Origin: Cohnella mopanensis
GTDB taxonomy: Bacteria > Bacillota > Bacilli > Paenibacillales > Paenibacillaceae
Length of the DNA stretch: 64,000 nucleotides
Direction of reading: 5' to 3'
NCBI RefSeq assembly: GCF_022352055.1
Contig: NZ_JAKRWM010000012.1
Span: 1-64,000, forward strand
The notes under the pieces were generated by a model. The model had not been told where the DNA came from and did not search any database. It worked only from the letters and a program-made list of their open reading frames with translations. The translations under genes and the position numbers were made by a program. Of this stretch, positions 9,345 through 18,100 are shown piece after piece; the stretch's first letter is position 1; each line of letters starts with the position of its first letter.

Positions 9345-10274
9345 TTATGAAGGGAGCTCCTCGCCGAACTCGTTCACTCCGAGGGCGTGCCGTGCCATTA
9401 CGAGATATTCCTCTAGGCCGGATTTCATGGCGAAGCTGGCGATGAGGACCGGGTAAGCTGCCATTAATTCGATAATATGGTCCTTCATTCGGGTCCACAC
9501 TTTGCCGCCGGCTTGCTCATAACTTTCCAGTAAAACCGTCAAGCCGGACTCTCCGAACGTAGCGTAATAAATCGTAAAGTCGGTAGCGGGATCGGCGACT
9601 TCCGCCTCGGTCCAATCAAGCAAGCCGGTTACTTGGCCGTCTGAGTCCACAACGATATGCCCAGGATGAAGGTCGCCGTGAACGAGCGAGGAATGAGTCG
9701 GCCAATAGCTGTCTTCAGCCAACCAAGCTTGCCATCGCTGCCATAGTGTCTCGGATACTCCGAAGATGCGGTGGATTTCATCCATTTTGTTCGATAATGT
9801 GCGTCTAACTTCTCTAGGATTTTTCACCCTTATGCCTGCCTCGGTCGCGGCCTCGTGATCGATTCCATGCAAAGCGGCTAGCGCTTGCGCAAGCGAATCA
9901 ACGAACAAGGCGTTGGGCGATTGCGGGTCAATGACCCAATCGTAGTTTCTCGCTTCCGGGTTCAGGGTAGCGGCAGGGGAACCTGGCAACAGCGGATAAG
10001 CGATCAACTCCGGCGTACAGATTTTCCAATCGGGGACGGCGACAGGAAGGTTTCCTTTAATAAGCTTAAGCACATTCCTCTCGTACGCCGCTGATACGAC
10101 GACATCCGATCGTCTAGGTTCACGAATGACCCACGCCTCGCCATCGTCCGCTTGACCGAATAAAGCTAGGAAATCGAGCCCGGATTCGTTTATTTCTAAG
10201 CTAGCTGTCTCGATGATTAATCCATTTTGCCGAGCTAAATCCAATATACGTTCAATGTGAGTATTTACGGCCAT
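9345..10274 (-). CDS. Macrolide 2'-phosphotransferase family protein
   Basis: This 309-residue protein of the APH/choline kinase fold most resembles macrolide 2'-phosphotransferases (Mph), which inactivate macrolides by phosphorylating the desosamine 2'-hydroxyl. Seen directly: a family-typical N-lobe stretch WVIREPRRSDVV, the catalytic loop HGDLHPGHIVVD near residues 200-211, and LLDWTEAEVADPATDF as the metal-binding DFG-equivalent. The Mph-like phrasing of these motifs is recalled from the family. ATG 10274 has GGAGAGG upstream. The gene sits alone on the minus strand between glmM and glmS, an insertion into an otherwise conserved order. It may be an intrinsic resistance gene; the substrate is not proven, and another small-molecule kinase role remains possible. 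Confidence 0.8.
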   Translation of the reverse strand: MAVNTHIERILDLARQNGLIIETASLEINESGLDFLALFGQADDGEAWVIREPRRSDVVVSAAYERNVLKLIKGNLPVAVPDWKICTPELIAYPLLPGSPAATLNPEARNYDWVIDPQSPNALFVDSLAQALAALHGIDHEAATEAGIRVKNPREVRRTLSNKMDEIHRIFGVSETLWQRWQAWLAEDSYWPTHSSLVHGDLHPGHIVVDSDGQVTGLLDWTEAEVADPATDFTIYYATFGESGLTVLLESYEQAGGKVWTRMKDHIIELMAAYPVLIASFAMKSGLEEYLVMARHALGVNEFGEELPS

Positions 10275-10529
10275 TTGAAATCACCTCTCCAATTCCACTT
10301 ATAGCCTACAATGACGGCATCTATGACAGGGCTTGAGTCCATCCCCACTATAACATTCGAGTCCGTGCGCATTCAAATAAACTGCCGATTGTGCGAGAAA
10401 ACACCATGTAGAAGAATGTCATTTCCGAGGAAATAAAGGCGGAATGGTTGCAAGACAATTGCAAAACGAATAAGATAAGGAATAGATTCTAAAATAGAAG
10501 GGCAGGGTAGTGGAGAATAAGCAAGAATA

Positions 10530-10760
10530 GCGCCAGAACTTGTTGAATCTTGGAGTAACGCGGAAGGGCAACGATCAGGAACGGGAAAGCTGATCCGAGC
10601 GGCAAACTTTGGCGTGGCGACCTTGCAGGAGGCAAGTTGACGAGGTGAAGGTGTTCGGAATATTCGGCGGGGACCTTCCGGCTTATCATTGAAGCCGATA
10701 ATCGGAGTACAAAACGCTCAGGGCAACCGGGCGAACAAAAATCCGATACGATGATCAAGA
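10530..10760 (+). ncRNA. glmS ribozyme/riboswitch
   Basis: The conserved 5' core of the glmS ribozyme is present: AGCGCCAGAACTTG beginning at 10529, where self-cleavage should fall between A10529 and G10530. Downstream, TTGACGAGGTGAAGG (from 10637) and TCGGCGGGGACCTTCC (about 10664-10679) match the conserved core strands around P2-P3. Glucosamine-6-phosphate acts as cofactor for cleavage, leading to mRNA decay and feedback control of GlmS. The 3' boundary is approximate; paired helices continue to at least 10755, and the 180 bases between there and glmS contain further GC-rich stems that may belong to the leader. The 250 bases upstream of the ribozyme hold the promoters of glmS and of the divergent phosphotransferase gene. 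Confidence 0.85.
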
Positions 10761-10941
10761 GTCACGATGAACCATTGAGAAATGTCCGGCGGCCTGTAAC
10801 CGGTCGCGCGAGGGGCATAACGTGGGATGGTTGGGGGAGAGCGGAAACCCCTTATTCAAATACGGCTTGTGCCGCTCATTCGGCTTGGTTGCGGTCCTCT
10901 CGGAATAAACCTGAGAAACCAAAACGGAGGCTTATATAAAT

Positions 10942-12774
10942 ATGTGCGGAATCGTTGGATATATCGGATTTAGAGAGTCGCAGCCCATCTTGCTGGAAGG
11001 GCTTAAGAAGTTGGAATACCGGGGCTATGACTCGGCTGGAATCGCGGTTCAAACAGAGCAAGGCTTGGAAGTCACGAAAACGGTAGGCCGATTGGTCAAC
11101 TTGGAAAATCGTCTAAGCGAAGAGCCGTTGCTCGGTACGGTCGGAATCGGCCATACCCGCTGGGCTACGCACGGTAAACCGTCGGACGTGAATTCCCATC
11201 CGCATACGGACAATACGTTAAAATTTTCCGTCGTGCACAACGGGATTATCGAGAACTACCTAGAGCTTAAAGAAGAACTGGTGCAAGCAGGCCATAAATT
11301 TCTGTCCGAGACGGATACGGAAATTATTTCGCATCTGATCTCCGTCGAATATGACGGCGATATCGTGAAGGCGGTACAGCGTGCGGTTAAGAAAATGCGC
11401 GGAGCGTTCGCGCTTGGCGTACTGACGGAGCATGAGCCGGATTGTCTGGTGGCCGTGCGTTACGCAAGTCCGCTCATCATCGGCGTGGGCGAAGGGGAGA
11501 AATATATCGCTTCGGACATTCCGGCGATTCTGGAGCATACGCGCGATATTTACATTCTCAACGACGGTGAAATGGCCGTTCTGACGCGTGATGGCGTAGA
11601 ACTGCTCACCATTGAAGGCAATTTTATCTCGAAAGAGATTTTCCACGTCGATTGGGATTTGATGACCGCGGAGAAAGCGGGCTTCGATCACTTCATGCTC
11701 AAGGAGATTCACGAGCAGCCTAAAGCTTATCGCGATACGATGCTCGGTCGCATTAGCGAAGATGGCCGTTCCGTAGATCTGGCTGAACTGAAGATGACGG
11801 CCGAGCAGCTGAAAGGCATTAATCGGGTTCACATCGTAGCGTGCGGTACGGCACTGCATGCAGGACTTGTCGGGAAAAACGTAATCGAGAACTTGGTTCG
11901 CATTCCGGTCGAGACCGATGTCGCTTCCGAGTATCGCTATCGTTCGCCAATTATCACTCCGGAAACGCTTGTCATCGTCGTGAGCCAATCCGGCGAAACG
12001 GCGGATACGCTGGCGGCACTTCGCGAAGCGCAACGTTGCGGTGCTCGCGTACTCGCGATCACGAACGTAGTGGGCAGCTCGGTCGCTCGCGAAGCGGACG
12101 ATGTCATTATCACTTTGGCGGGGCCTGAGATCGCGGTTGCTTCTACGAAAGCTTACTCGTCTCAGCTGATTGCTTTCTTCCTGTTCGGACTGTACTGGGC
12201 ACAAACGATCGGTACGCAAGACGATGCTGCGGTTGCCAACGTTCTTGCTGCAATGCAGGCGTTGCCGGAGCAAGTAGAGAAAATTCTCGCGCAAGCGGAA
12301 GTGATCAAGGAAGTGGCGGAATCGATCTCTCATCACAGCAGCCTGTTCTTCATCGGCCGCGGCGTCGACTATGCGGTTGCGATGGAAGGCTCGCTGAAGC
12401 TGAAAGAGATTTCGTATATCCACTCCGAGGCGTATGCGGCTGGAGAGCTCAAGCATGGTACGCTGGCGCTGATCGAAGAAGGCACGCCGGTAATCGCACT
12501 TCTCACGCAAGAGGATCTGTACGAGAAAATGCTTAGCAACATTAAAGAAACGAAAGCCCGCGGAGCCGACGTTCTCGGCATCATCAACGAAGGGCATGAG
12601 GTAGAAGTGGCTAAGTCCGTAGATCGCCAATTCGCAATTCCTCGCACTTTGCCGTTGCTGACTCCTGCGTTGTCCGTTGTCCCGCTACAATTGCTTTCCT
12701 ATTACGCTTCGCTAGCTCTTGGGCATGATGTTGATAAGCCTCGGAACTTGGCTAAGAGCGTTACTGTGGAGTAG
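10942..12774 (+). CDS. glmS: Glutamine--fructose-6-phosphate aminotransferase
   Basis: GlmS makes glucosamine-6-phosphate from fructose-6-phosphate and glutamine, the first committed step to UDP-GlcNAc. The 610-residue product starts MCGIVGYIG, with Cys2 as the glutaminase nucleophile after Met removal. The N-terminal amidotransferase domain runs to about residue 240 (HTRWATHG, HNGIIENY), followed by two SIS sugar isomerase domains (SQSGETADT near 350; LKLKEISYIHSEAY near 485) and the conserved C-terminal LAKSVTVE. The ribosome site is GGAGG at 10926-10930. Expression is governed by the upstream self-cleaving ribozyme. Confidence 0.97.
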   Translation: MCGIVGYIGFRESQPILLEGLKKLEYRGYDSAGIAVQTEQGLEVTKTVGRLVNLENRLSEEPLLGTVGIGHTRWATHGKPSDVNSHPHTDNTLKFSVVHNGIIENYLELKEELVQAGHKFLSETDTEIISHLISVEYDGDIVKAVQRAVKKMRGAFALGVLTEHEPDCLVAVRYASPLIIGVGEGEKYIASDIPAILEHTRDIYILNDGEMAVLTRDGVELLTIEGNFISKEIFHVDWDLMTAEKAGFDHFMLKEIHEQPKAYRDTMLGRISEDGRSVDLAELKMTAEQLKGINRVHIVACGTALHAGLVGKNVIENLVRIPVETDVASEYRYRSPIITPETLVIVVSQSGETADTLAALREAQRCGARVLAITNVVGSSVAREADDVIITLAGPEIAVASTKAYSSQLIAFFLFGLYWAQTIGTQDDAAVANVLAAMQALPEQVEKILAQAEVIKEVAESISHHSSLFFIGRGVDYAVAMEGSLKLKEISYIHSEAYAAGELKHGTLALIEEGTPVIALLTQEDLYEKMLSNIKETKARGADVLGIINEGHEVEVAKSVDRQFAIPRTLPLLTPALSVVPLQLLSYYASLALGHDVDKPRNLAKSVTVE

Positions 12775-12846
12775 GTTGAATTGAATTGTTCAGAGAATTG
12801 GTGATTAATTACAATAAAGTTAAGTTCTTCAAAAATAAACTAAAGT

Positions 12847-13077
12847 GTTGTTTCAATTGAAAAAGCTAGTACATTCTAGGTCGTTCTGAAAAGTCATTTT
12901 CAGGACGACCATTTTTATTAGTGAGGTAAATTAGGTGGAGACAATCGGCCTTAAGATGAGGGGTATTCGAAAGAAGCATAAAATGAACCAAATTGAATTT
13001 TCAGAGAAAATTGGGATATCCCAAGGAAGATTGAGTGAGATCGAGCAGGATAAAACGAAACCCTCTGCGGATACATT
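12847..13077 (+). repeat. Long direct repeat, copy 1 (hairpin plus XRE gene)
   Basis: These 231 bases match 19613-19841 without gaps except for one 2-base deletion in the second copy; I counted roughly 20 mismatches by eye. The unit contains a 14-bp hairpin (12879-12910, loop GTCA) followed by a T run, then the ribosome site and most of the XRE gene. The two copies bracket the AT-rich island. Confidence 0.8.
12879..12916 (+). terminator. Hairpin-T terminator upstream of XRE gene
   Basis: GGTCGTTCTGAAAA and TTTTCAGGACGACC form a 14-bp stem with one G-T pair, loop GTCA, followed by ATTTTT. The same hairpin occurs at 19645-19676, and a variant at 17218-17250 with different stem bases but preserved pairing. 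Confidence 0.75.
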
Positions 13078-13135
13078 GATTCAACTTAGAAAACAGTTTA
13101 GTGTTGATCTAAATTGGCTTTTACATATTGAGTAA
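12935..13135 (+). CDS. Small XRE-family HTH regulator
   Basis: This 66-residue protein is a single Cro/C1-type helix-turn-helix domain: IRKKHKMNQIEFSEKIGISQ, then GRLSEIEQDKTKPSADTLIQL and a closing FSVDLNWLL. It is a likely DNA-binding repressor with no additional domain. The start is GTG 12935, with GTGAGG ten bases upstream; it initiates METIGLKMRG, matching the other two copies at 17276 and 19701. The whole gene lies in a direct repeat whose second copy carries a frameshift, so this is the only intact one. Its targets are unknown, but genes within the island are natural candidates. Confidence 0.8.
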   Translation: METIGLKMRGIRKKHKMNQIEFSEKIGISQGRLSEIEQDKTKPSADTLIQLRKQFSVDLNWLLHIE

Positions 13136-13272
13136 CCACAGAAAATTTCACAATCACAATTGCAAGACTAAGTAACCAAGATACTGCGGTCTTATCATTA
13201 AACTAACGGGCAGGATTCTTAAAGGCTATAATGAACAATATGGTAATACATATTTGTTCTGGAGGTGTTATT

Positions 13273-13599
13273 TTGCTTAAATTTATGATCATTTGCCTTG
13301 CTGTTATATTTTTAGCTTTGCTTATATTTGGACTTATACAATGTAGGAAACATTCCTTTATAGCAGGCTTTTATTGCTTTCTCATCTTAATTGTCCTTCA
13401 AATATTACCTTATATTTATTCCCCTTTTATTCATAAATACATTGATTCATTGGATGGCGGTAACACTCCCATGGGAATGACTATTGGCGAATTAGTTGCT
13501 TGGACTAGTCTACTTCCTAGAATTATAGAAATTATTGCTTTTAGCTTTTTAGTTGTTGGATTATATCGAATGTGGAAATCCAAGACCATCAAGTCATGA
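13273..13599 (+). CDS. Small membrane protein, unknown function
   Basis: The 108-residue product has three or four hydrophobic segments (about residues 3-22, 30-48 and 70-100) with short basic loops and a basic tail (KSKTIKS). I do not recognise the family. TTG 13273 is chosen because GGAGGTG at 13261-13267 sits five bases upstream; an ATG at 13231 is in frame but lacks a ribosome site. Base composition is AT-rich like the rest of the island. The motif TAACGGGCAG lies about 60 bases upstream and a related TAACGGGTA just after the stop, hinting at a mobile or recombined block. Confidence 0.6.
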   Translation: MLKFMIICLAVIFLALLIFGLIQCRKHSFIAGFYCFLILIVLQILPYIYSPFIHKYIDSLDGGNTPMGMTIGELVAWTSLLPRIIEIIAFSFLVVGLYRMWKSKTIKS

Positions 13600-13696
13600 T
13601 CATCGCAGTTTATTCCACTAACGGGTACGATAGTTCAACACAAACATCATGAGGTCGCCGCGGGATCGATCGGGCGGTATCATTAAGCAATAGGGC

Positions 13697-13740
13697 AGGA
13701 AAAATAAAGTATTAGACTAGGAAAATAAAGTTGTAGACTG
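13697..13740 (-). repeat. Two tandem AGTCTA-ACTTTATTTTC repeat units
   Basis: Read on the minus strand, this stretch holds two tandem units of the form AGTCTAnnACTTTATTTT. The same core recurs at 16988-17010, 17111-17132, 28775-28795 and, as a variant, 46600-46620. The remainder of the 333-base gap 13600-13932 shows no coding signal; it holds a TAACGGGTA motif near 13619 and the upstream region of the GIY-YIG gene. Confidence 0.55.
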
Positions 13741-13932
13741 ATTCTCTTGTGGTGGACTTTTTAATTTGAAAGTTCTGATTTTAGTCCACTGTGTAAAGCA
13801 TGTGTTTTAGGGGGTAACTACAGGGTTAAGGGTTTAGAGCGGGTTCCCTGCGTTTATTACCCAGCATCTTCAATTAATAATGTTGTTAAGTTGGGTTTAT
13901 TTAAGGGACAGAACTAGGAGGACGGAATATAA

Positions 13933-14571
13933 ATGACCACGCATTTTGGGATAAAGCTACGCAATAAAGACGGTGGATTTAAACTAACTGCTGATAATTA
14001 CATTAAGGTAAGGAATAAAGATATTACCCCCTCCCATGAGGAATTATGGGATAAGTGGGAGAAGGCATCTACCAATTTCGATCTTAATATGAAATACTTC
14101 AACTCCCTGTTTTGGGATAAATTTAATGAGGAATTGCGTAAGTTAGTAGATTCATATGCCTTTGACGAAATCACTGATCTCAATTCTGTAAACGAGATCA
14201 AAGGATTCTACATTATGGTTTTGGACGATTATTGTCAAGCTTATATTGGGATAGCTCACGATATAAAACGAAGAATAAAGGAACATTGGGGCAGCCAAAT
14301 CCCACTGGATCGTCTTGCAGGGGCTATCGGAGTGTATTCACTGGCGATAGACTGCTTTAGGGCTTTAGACACTACGAGAGTATTTGTACGTCCTTGTCCT
14401 GAGTGTGATTTTATTAATTACCCTCTGCTATCCGGAAATCTTGAGAATCAGTTGGTAAACACGTTCCCTATAGATTATTGCTTAAATATGGGTATGGTAG
14501 GTACGAGAGAGGATGTGAGAGAAAGGTTAAGAAATCGTGATATAAGGATTTCAAAGGTTCGTGGCCAGTGA
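13933..14571 (+). CDS. GIY-YIG domain protein
   Basis: This 212-residue protein has an AT-rich, hydrophilic N-terminal part of about 90 residues with no recognised domain and a C-terminal GIY-YIG nuclease-like domain. The motif pair reads GFY (about residues 95-97) and YIG (about 110-112), followed by the expected basic helix DIKRRIKEHW with the conserved Arg, and a later ENQLVN segment that could supply the catalytic Glu. Such domains cut DNA in homing, repair, restriction and defence enzymes. ATG 13933 follows an AGGAGG site at 13916-13921. It stands alone in the island, upstream of the KAP NTPase gene by 630 bases. Nuclease activity is inferred from motifs only. Confidence 0.6.
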   Translation: MTTHFGIKLRNKDGGFKLTADNYIKVRNKDITPSHEELWDKWEKASTNFDLNMKYFNSLFWDKFNEELRKLVDSYAFDEITDLNSVNEIKGFYIMVLDDYCQAYIGIAHDIKRRIKEHWGSQIPLDRLAGAIGVYSLAIDCFRALDTTRVFVRPCPECDFINYPLLSGNLENQLVNTFPIDYCLNMGMVGTREDVRERLRNRDIRISKVRGQ

Positions 14572-14746
14572 TTATGAGAAGGAACTTCCAAGGTGTAAAG
14601 AAATTAGGTATCTACATTCCAAGGTTTAACATAGTCTATTTTTTATAATTCCAAGATTGATTCTTAGGCGATAAAAGAGGTAGCTACTGATGTTGTAGGC
14701 GCTAGATTGATCATGTGAATATAGTGCTTTTTATCAAAGTTTTTAA

Positions 14747-14974
14747 GGAAAAACCCCTCTAAAACCTCGTCATTACTGCATTGCTAGTCTATTACTTGGT
14801 TTATTACTCCCAGCCCTACGTAACAGATTAGTGGATCACGAAAATGATCTAGTTATTAAAATGGTTTATTCTAATAATTTTAGATTGTTCCCTGGTATTG
14901 GAGATGGCTCCCTTTGTACGGATTTTAAATATTCTTTAATGTCTTGGTTGGATGATTGTTTTAAGGATAAATGA
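14747..14974 (+). pseudogene. Possible coding remnant in a 630-base gap
   Basis: The gap 14572-15204 is mostly AT-rich sequence without a convincing gene. One frame is open for 75 codons here and reads like protein, for example NRLVDHENDLVIKMV and ending SWLDDCFKDK, but it has no start codon with a ribosome site; the only ATG is at 14861. It may be the tail of a decayed gene. I do not recognise it. Confidence 0.25.
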
Positions 14975-15204
14975 CTGTAATTGTTCTAGTTTTATGCGTT
15001 CACCACGTTTCTTCCGGTAAGGCTAGTAAAACACGACATTTGCGGTTTAGGCGACGAACACGAACATTATGTGTTACAAGGTCTGAGATTTGATTGATTG
15101 AGTCAATGGTGTGAAGTTAACGCTTATTAACCCAAAGCAGGAATATTGTAACCCTTCATTATAAAATTAAATCTGATAGATTAAATTAGAATAGGTGGTG
15201 CAAG

Positions 15205-16899
15205 ATGAATCGTGATGAACAAAAAAGAAGGCTTGCTGAAGAACTTACAGATGTAACAAGTCAGAAAGATTCATTATTGTGGCATCTTAACGGAGAGCCA
15301 GATGAGCATGATGAGTATGAAGAGGATAGAGACCCGTATGCAGATGTAGATAAACTTCAACGTAAGGAAGACAAACTAAAGGCAGAAATAAGAAGAATTG
15401 AAATTGAAGAAGACAATGAAAAGAAAATCGCTAACTTTGATAGTGTAATTAAATCGCAATCGGCAATCATCGATAAAGAAAGCGAAGTAGATTTATTAGG
15501 GAGGTCTTCACAAGCTAATGTCATAGCACGGTTAATTGCCAATAAACAGACTGTTGCACCATTAGCTATTGGAATATATGGGAAGTGGGGTCGCGGAAAA
15601 TCTACTTTTGTTCGATTAATTCAGAACAATTTAGATGAGATTAATAAAAAAATTGCCAAGAATGATTCAACTATAAGTGAATACAACAAATCTTATATAG
15701 TGGAATTTAATCCGACTGAATACGATGACCATAAATTGATATGGTACGCTATCCTCAAAGAAATGTATATGAAATACGATGCAGAAAAAGGAATTAAAGG
15801 AAGGATCGCATTTGCATTTAGAAATTTATTCTTCTCACCTAAAATCAGTAAATTGCCATACATACTTTCGGCAATATTGCTAGTATTAAACATAGTTGTT
15901 TGTGTATTGTTTTTTGGTAAATACGACTCAACCATTGAATTTATAGAAGAAAGTAAATTGTCCATCAACCTTTTTGCTACAGGATTATTTATTACAACAT
16001 TTGTACAATTAATTGTTCCGTTCATTAAAAAAGTATTATTTATCATTAAACCACTGTCGTCAAAAGTGCTACAGCACATGCTTATTCCTGACTACAAGGC
16101 GAAATTGGGAACTCGGGAAGAAGTAAAACAATCATTAGACGATCTTCTTAAGATCTGGCTAAAGAAGAATGAGAATATTATTCTTGTAGTAGATGAACTA
16201 GATAGATGCTCAGAAAAAACGATTGTTGAGTTTTTCTCAGCTCTTCAATTATTTATTGCATCAGATTCCATTATTAAACTAATTTCAATGAATGAAGAAG
16301 TAGTCGCATTAGCATTAGCCAACAATAATCAATTCATTTTAAAAGATAGTGCAACTCGAGAAGATAAAATCGCATTTGGCCGCGACTATTTGAAAAAATA
16401 TATATCGATCCCTGTTCATCTAAATAGGCATTCCAACTATAATCACTTTATAGAAACGTTACTTGGATCTGAATTAATCTTTTTTAACGAGGAAGAGAAA
16501 CAAACTATAGCTAGGCTGATTAATGAAATAGCAAAAGTTATAGATGTCACTCCTCGTGAGATAAAAAGGATCATTAATTTACTGGTGTTATCAAAGGAAA
16601 ATGTGGTGACTCGTTTTGGAGATTTAAAACATAAAATTACATATTTAGAGTATATAAAATGGTTCTTTGTATATTATTTCAATCCTAGGGCAGCAAAATT
16701 TTTTGTGGATAATATTAACAAGTCGATATACTATGAGCAATATAAATATATGGAGTTTAAACAGATGTATCCATTATTTTTGATTAGCAGCAAGGCAAAA
16801 GACGAACAAACCATTCGTCATTTAAAGACATATTTGGATATGAAGATTGAAGTAATTATCGCTTCAGACTACCTGATTCGAAAAAGCTTAACCTTGTAA
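15205..16899 (+). CDS. KAP-family P-loop NTPase
   Basis: The 564-residue protein is a KAP NTPase: a charged coiled N-terminal stretch (about 1-90), Walker A GKWGRGKST near residues 126-134, two transmembrane helices inserted between Walker A and B (about 218-240 and 255-280), then Walker B ILVVDELDRC near 328-337 and a sensor region with NEEVVALALAN. Helices nested within the P-loop domain are characteristic of KAP proteins, which are membrane-associated and appear in phage exclusion (the PifA relatives) and other conflict systems. The ATG at 15205 has AGGTGG upstream. It is AT-rich compared with the core genes. A membrane-associated defence role is plausible but not shown; no clear effector domain is attached. 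Confidence 0.8.
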   Translation: MNRDEQKRRLAEELTDVTSQKDSLLWHLNGEPDEHDEYEEDRDPYADVDKLQRKEDKLKAEIRRIEIEEDNEKKIANFDSVIKSQSAIIDKESEVDLLGRSSQANVIARLIANKQTVAPLAIGIYGKWGRGKSTFVRLIQNNLDEINKKIAKNDSTISEYNKSYIVEFNPTEYDDHKLIWYAILKEMYMKYDAEKGIKGRIAFAFRNLFFSPKISKLPYILSAILLVLNIVVCVLFFGKYDSTIEFIEESKLSINLFATGLFITTFVQLIVPFIKKVLFIIKPLSSKVLQHMLIPDYKAKLGTREEVKQSLDDLLKIWLKKNENIILVVDELDRCSEKTIVEFFSALQLFIASDSIIKLISMNEEVVALALANNNQFILKDSATREDKIAFGRDYLKKYISIPVHLNRHSNYNHFIETLLGSELIFFNEEEKQTIARLINEIAKVIDVTPREIKRIINLLVLSKENVVTRFGDLKHKITYLEYIKWFFVYYFNPRAAKFFVDNINKSIYYEQYKYMEFKQMYPLFLISSKAKDEQTIRHLKTYLDMKIEVIIASDYLIRKSLTL

Positions 16900-16987
16900 G
16901 AATTTCGAAGACCGAATGCATGACCAATTATCTTTCTACTTTATTGGTTTTACAGGGGATGCTTACGCAACGTACAATGAATCTTCT

Positions 16988-17132
16988 CCAGTCTAACACT
17001 TTATTTTCTGTTGCAAGCTATTTGAAGTTATAATTACAAAAGTCAGTCTAAAACTTATTTTTCAAAAGCTGACGATTCATAAATTCAAAATCCGCGTCAA
17101 ATCAACAACTCCAGTCTAATACTTTATTTTCT
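16988..17132 (+). repeat. Three AGTCTA-ACTTTATTTTC repeat units
   Basis: CCAGTCTAACACTTTATTTTC at 16988, a degenerate CAGTCTAAAACTTATTTTTC at 17044 and CCAGTCTAATACTTTATTTTC at 17111 are spaced by about 56 and 67 bases. They fill most of the gap after the KAP gene and match the units at 13697-13740 in opposite orientation. Confidence 0.6.
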
Positions 17133-17217
17133 TCGTACAAGACCCCGCATCGGTATCTTTGAATCTTTACATCAGAGTTGGTATCTAGAAAGCTTTAAAG
17201 AAGTAAAGCAACAACTT

Positions 17218-17304
17218 GGTCGTTCCAAAGATAATACTTTGGGGCGACCATTTTTAATAAGTGGGTTTGTTATTATGGAGACTATCGGTATTAAGGTTAA
17301 ATGG
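17218..17304 (+). pseudogene. Third, eroded copy of hairpin plus XRE start
   Basis: A hairpin (GGTCGTTCCAAAG, loop, CTTTGGGGCGACC) with the same outer stem and ATTTTT tail as 12879-12916 is followed by ATG 17276, encoding METIGIKVK, the first nine residues of the XRE protein. The frame then leaves the family. The inner stem differs from copies 1 and 2 on both sides, so pairing is kept. The rest of the 450-base gap 16900-17346 holds the repeat units listed separately. Confidence 0.55.
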
Positions 17305-17346
17305 AGTAGGAAGCCTTTTCCTTTATGGTACAACAACATCAAACGA

Positions 17347-18099
17347 CTATTTTTCGCTTTCATTGAACCATACCAACCTATACGGTGAAACACTTTGTTT
17401 ATAATCCATATTGCTTGTAATTAAAGTTTTCAATACAACATTGAAACTTAAAGCATTGTCATCTGTTAATACAACAATCTGAGTATTTTTTAATGGGTTT
17501 CCAAATTGCCCTTCTAATGTTACTAGATGCGAATACCGCTGCATATCTTGTTTGTCAGAGCTGCTATCAAATAGAGAGTAATAACCATCACTGAAGAATA
17601 AATCACGAAAGAAAGGACTCGAGTTGTCTTCTGTTAAGAAACTAACCATACGAACAGCAGTATTGTTGCCTTGCGCTGCGGTTTCGACAAAGCTAGCCCA
17701 TACTTCATTGTTTGCAATCACTACTGAATCTTGCTCAACAATATATCCGTCTTTCTTAGCTTCTTCAACGGTATAGTTCTTTGGCAGATTTGAAAAACCT
17801 GTATAGTTCCCATTAACATCAATTGAAAATACTAATGGTAGAACTTCCGTTGGTGTAATGGTTTCTGAAATTGATCTGCTAAGTGTATTAGTAACTGGTG
17901 GATTGAAGGATATGCCAAAAGGTATAAACCCGACAATGATTATTGCTGCAGCAACCAAATGGATTTTCTTAACTGGAAGCCGCGTTGCTAACTTATTGTG
18001 GCGATCAAAATCTATCCTCCTTACGATCTTTTGCAATCTGGCATTATTAACAAGTGATTGCTTCAATCCTCTTTCAATATCCATGCGGTAGTCCGTCAT
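17347..18099 (-). CDS. Anti-sigma-like single-pass membrane protein
   Basis: This gene directly follows an ECF sigma gene with one base between stop and start, so it is probably its anti-sigma factor. The 250-residue product has a cytoplasmic N-terminus of about 45 residues (MTDYRMDIERGLKQSL onward, basic), one transmembrane helix near 48-66 (KIHLVAAAIIIVGFIPFGIS) and an extracellular domain of about 180 residues that I do not recognise. No HxxxCxxC zinc motif is visible. ATG 18099 is chosen over upstream starts because GAGGAG lies seven bases ahead and because upstream codons overlap the sigma gene. Confidence 0.65.
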   Translation of the reverse strand: MTDYRMDIERGLKQSLVNNARLQKIVRRIDFDRHNKLATRLPVKKIHLVAAAIIIVGFIPFGISFNPPVTNTLSRSISETITPTEVLPLVFSIDVNGNYTGFSNLPKNYTVEEAKKDGYIVEQDSVVIANNEVWASFVETAAQGNNTAVRMVSFLTEDNSSPFFRDLFFSDGYYSLFDSSSDKQDMQRYSHLVTLEGQFGNPLKNTQIVVLTDDNALSFNVVLKTLITSNMDYKQSVSPYRLVWFNESEK

Positions 18100-18100
18100 A

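Noticed and set aside
11260..12630. 456-codon minus-strand reading frame opposite glmS
   Set aside because: Antisense shadow of GlmS; composition is Arg/His-rich as expected for a reversed coding strand and no start signal is visible.
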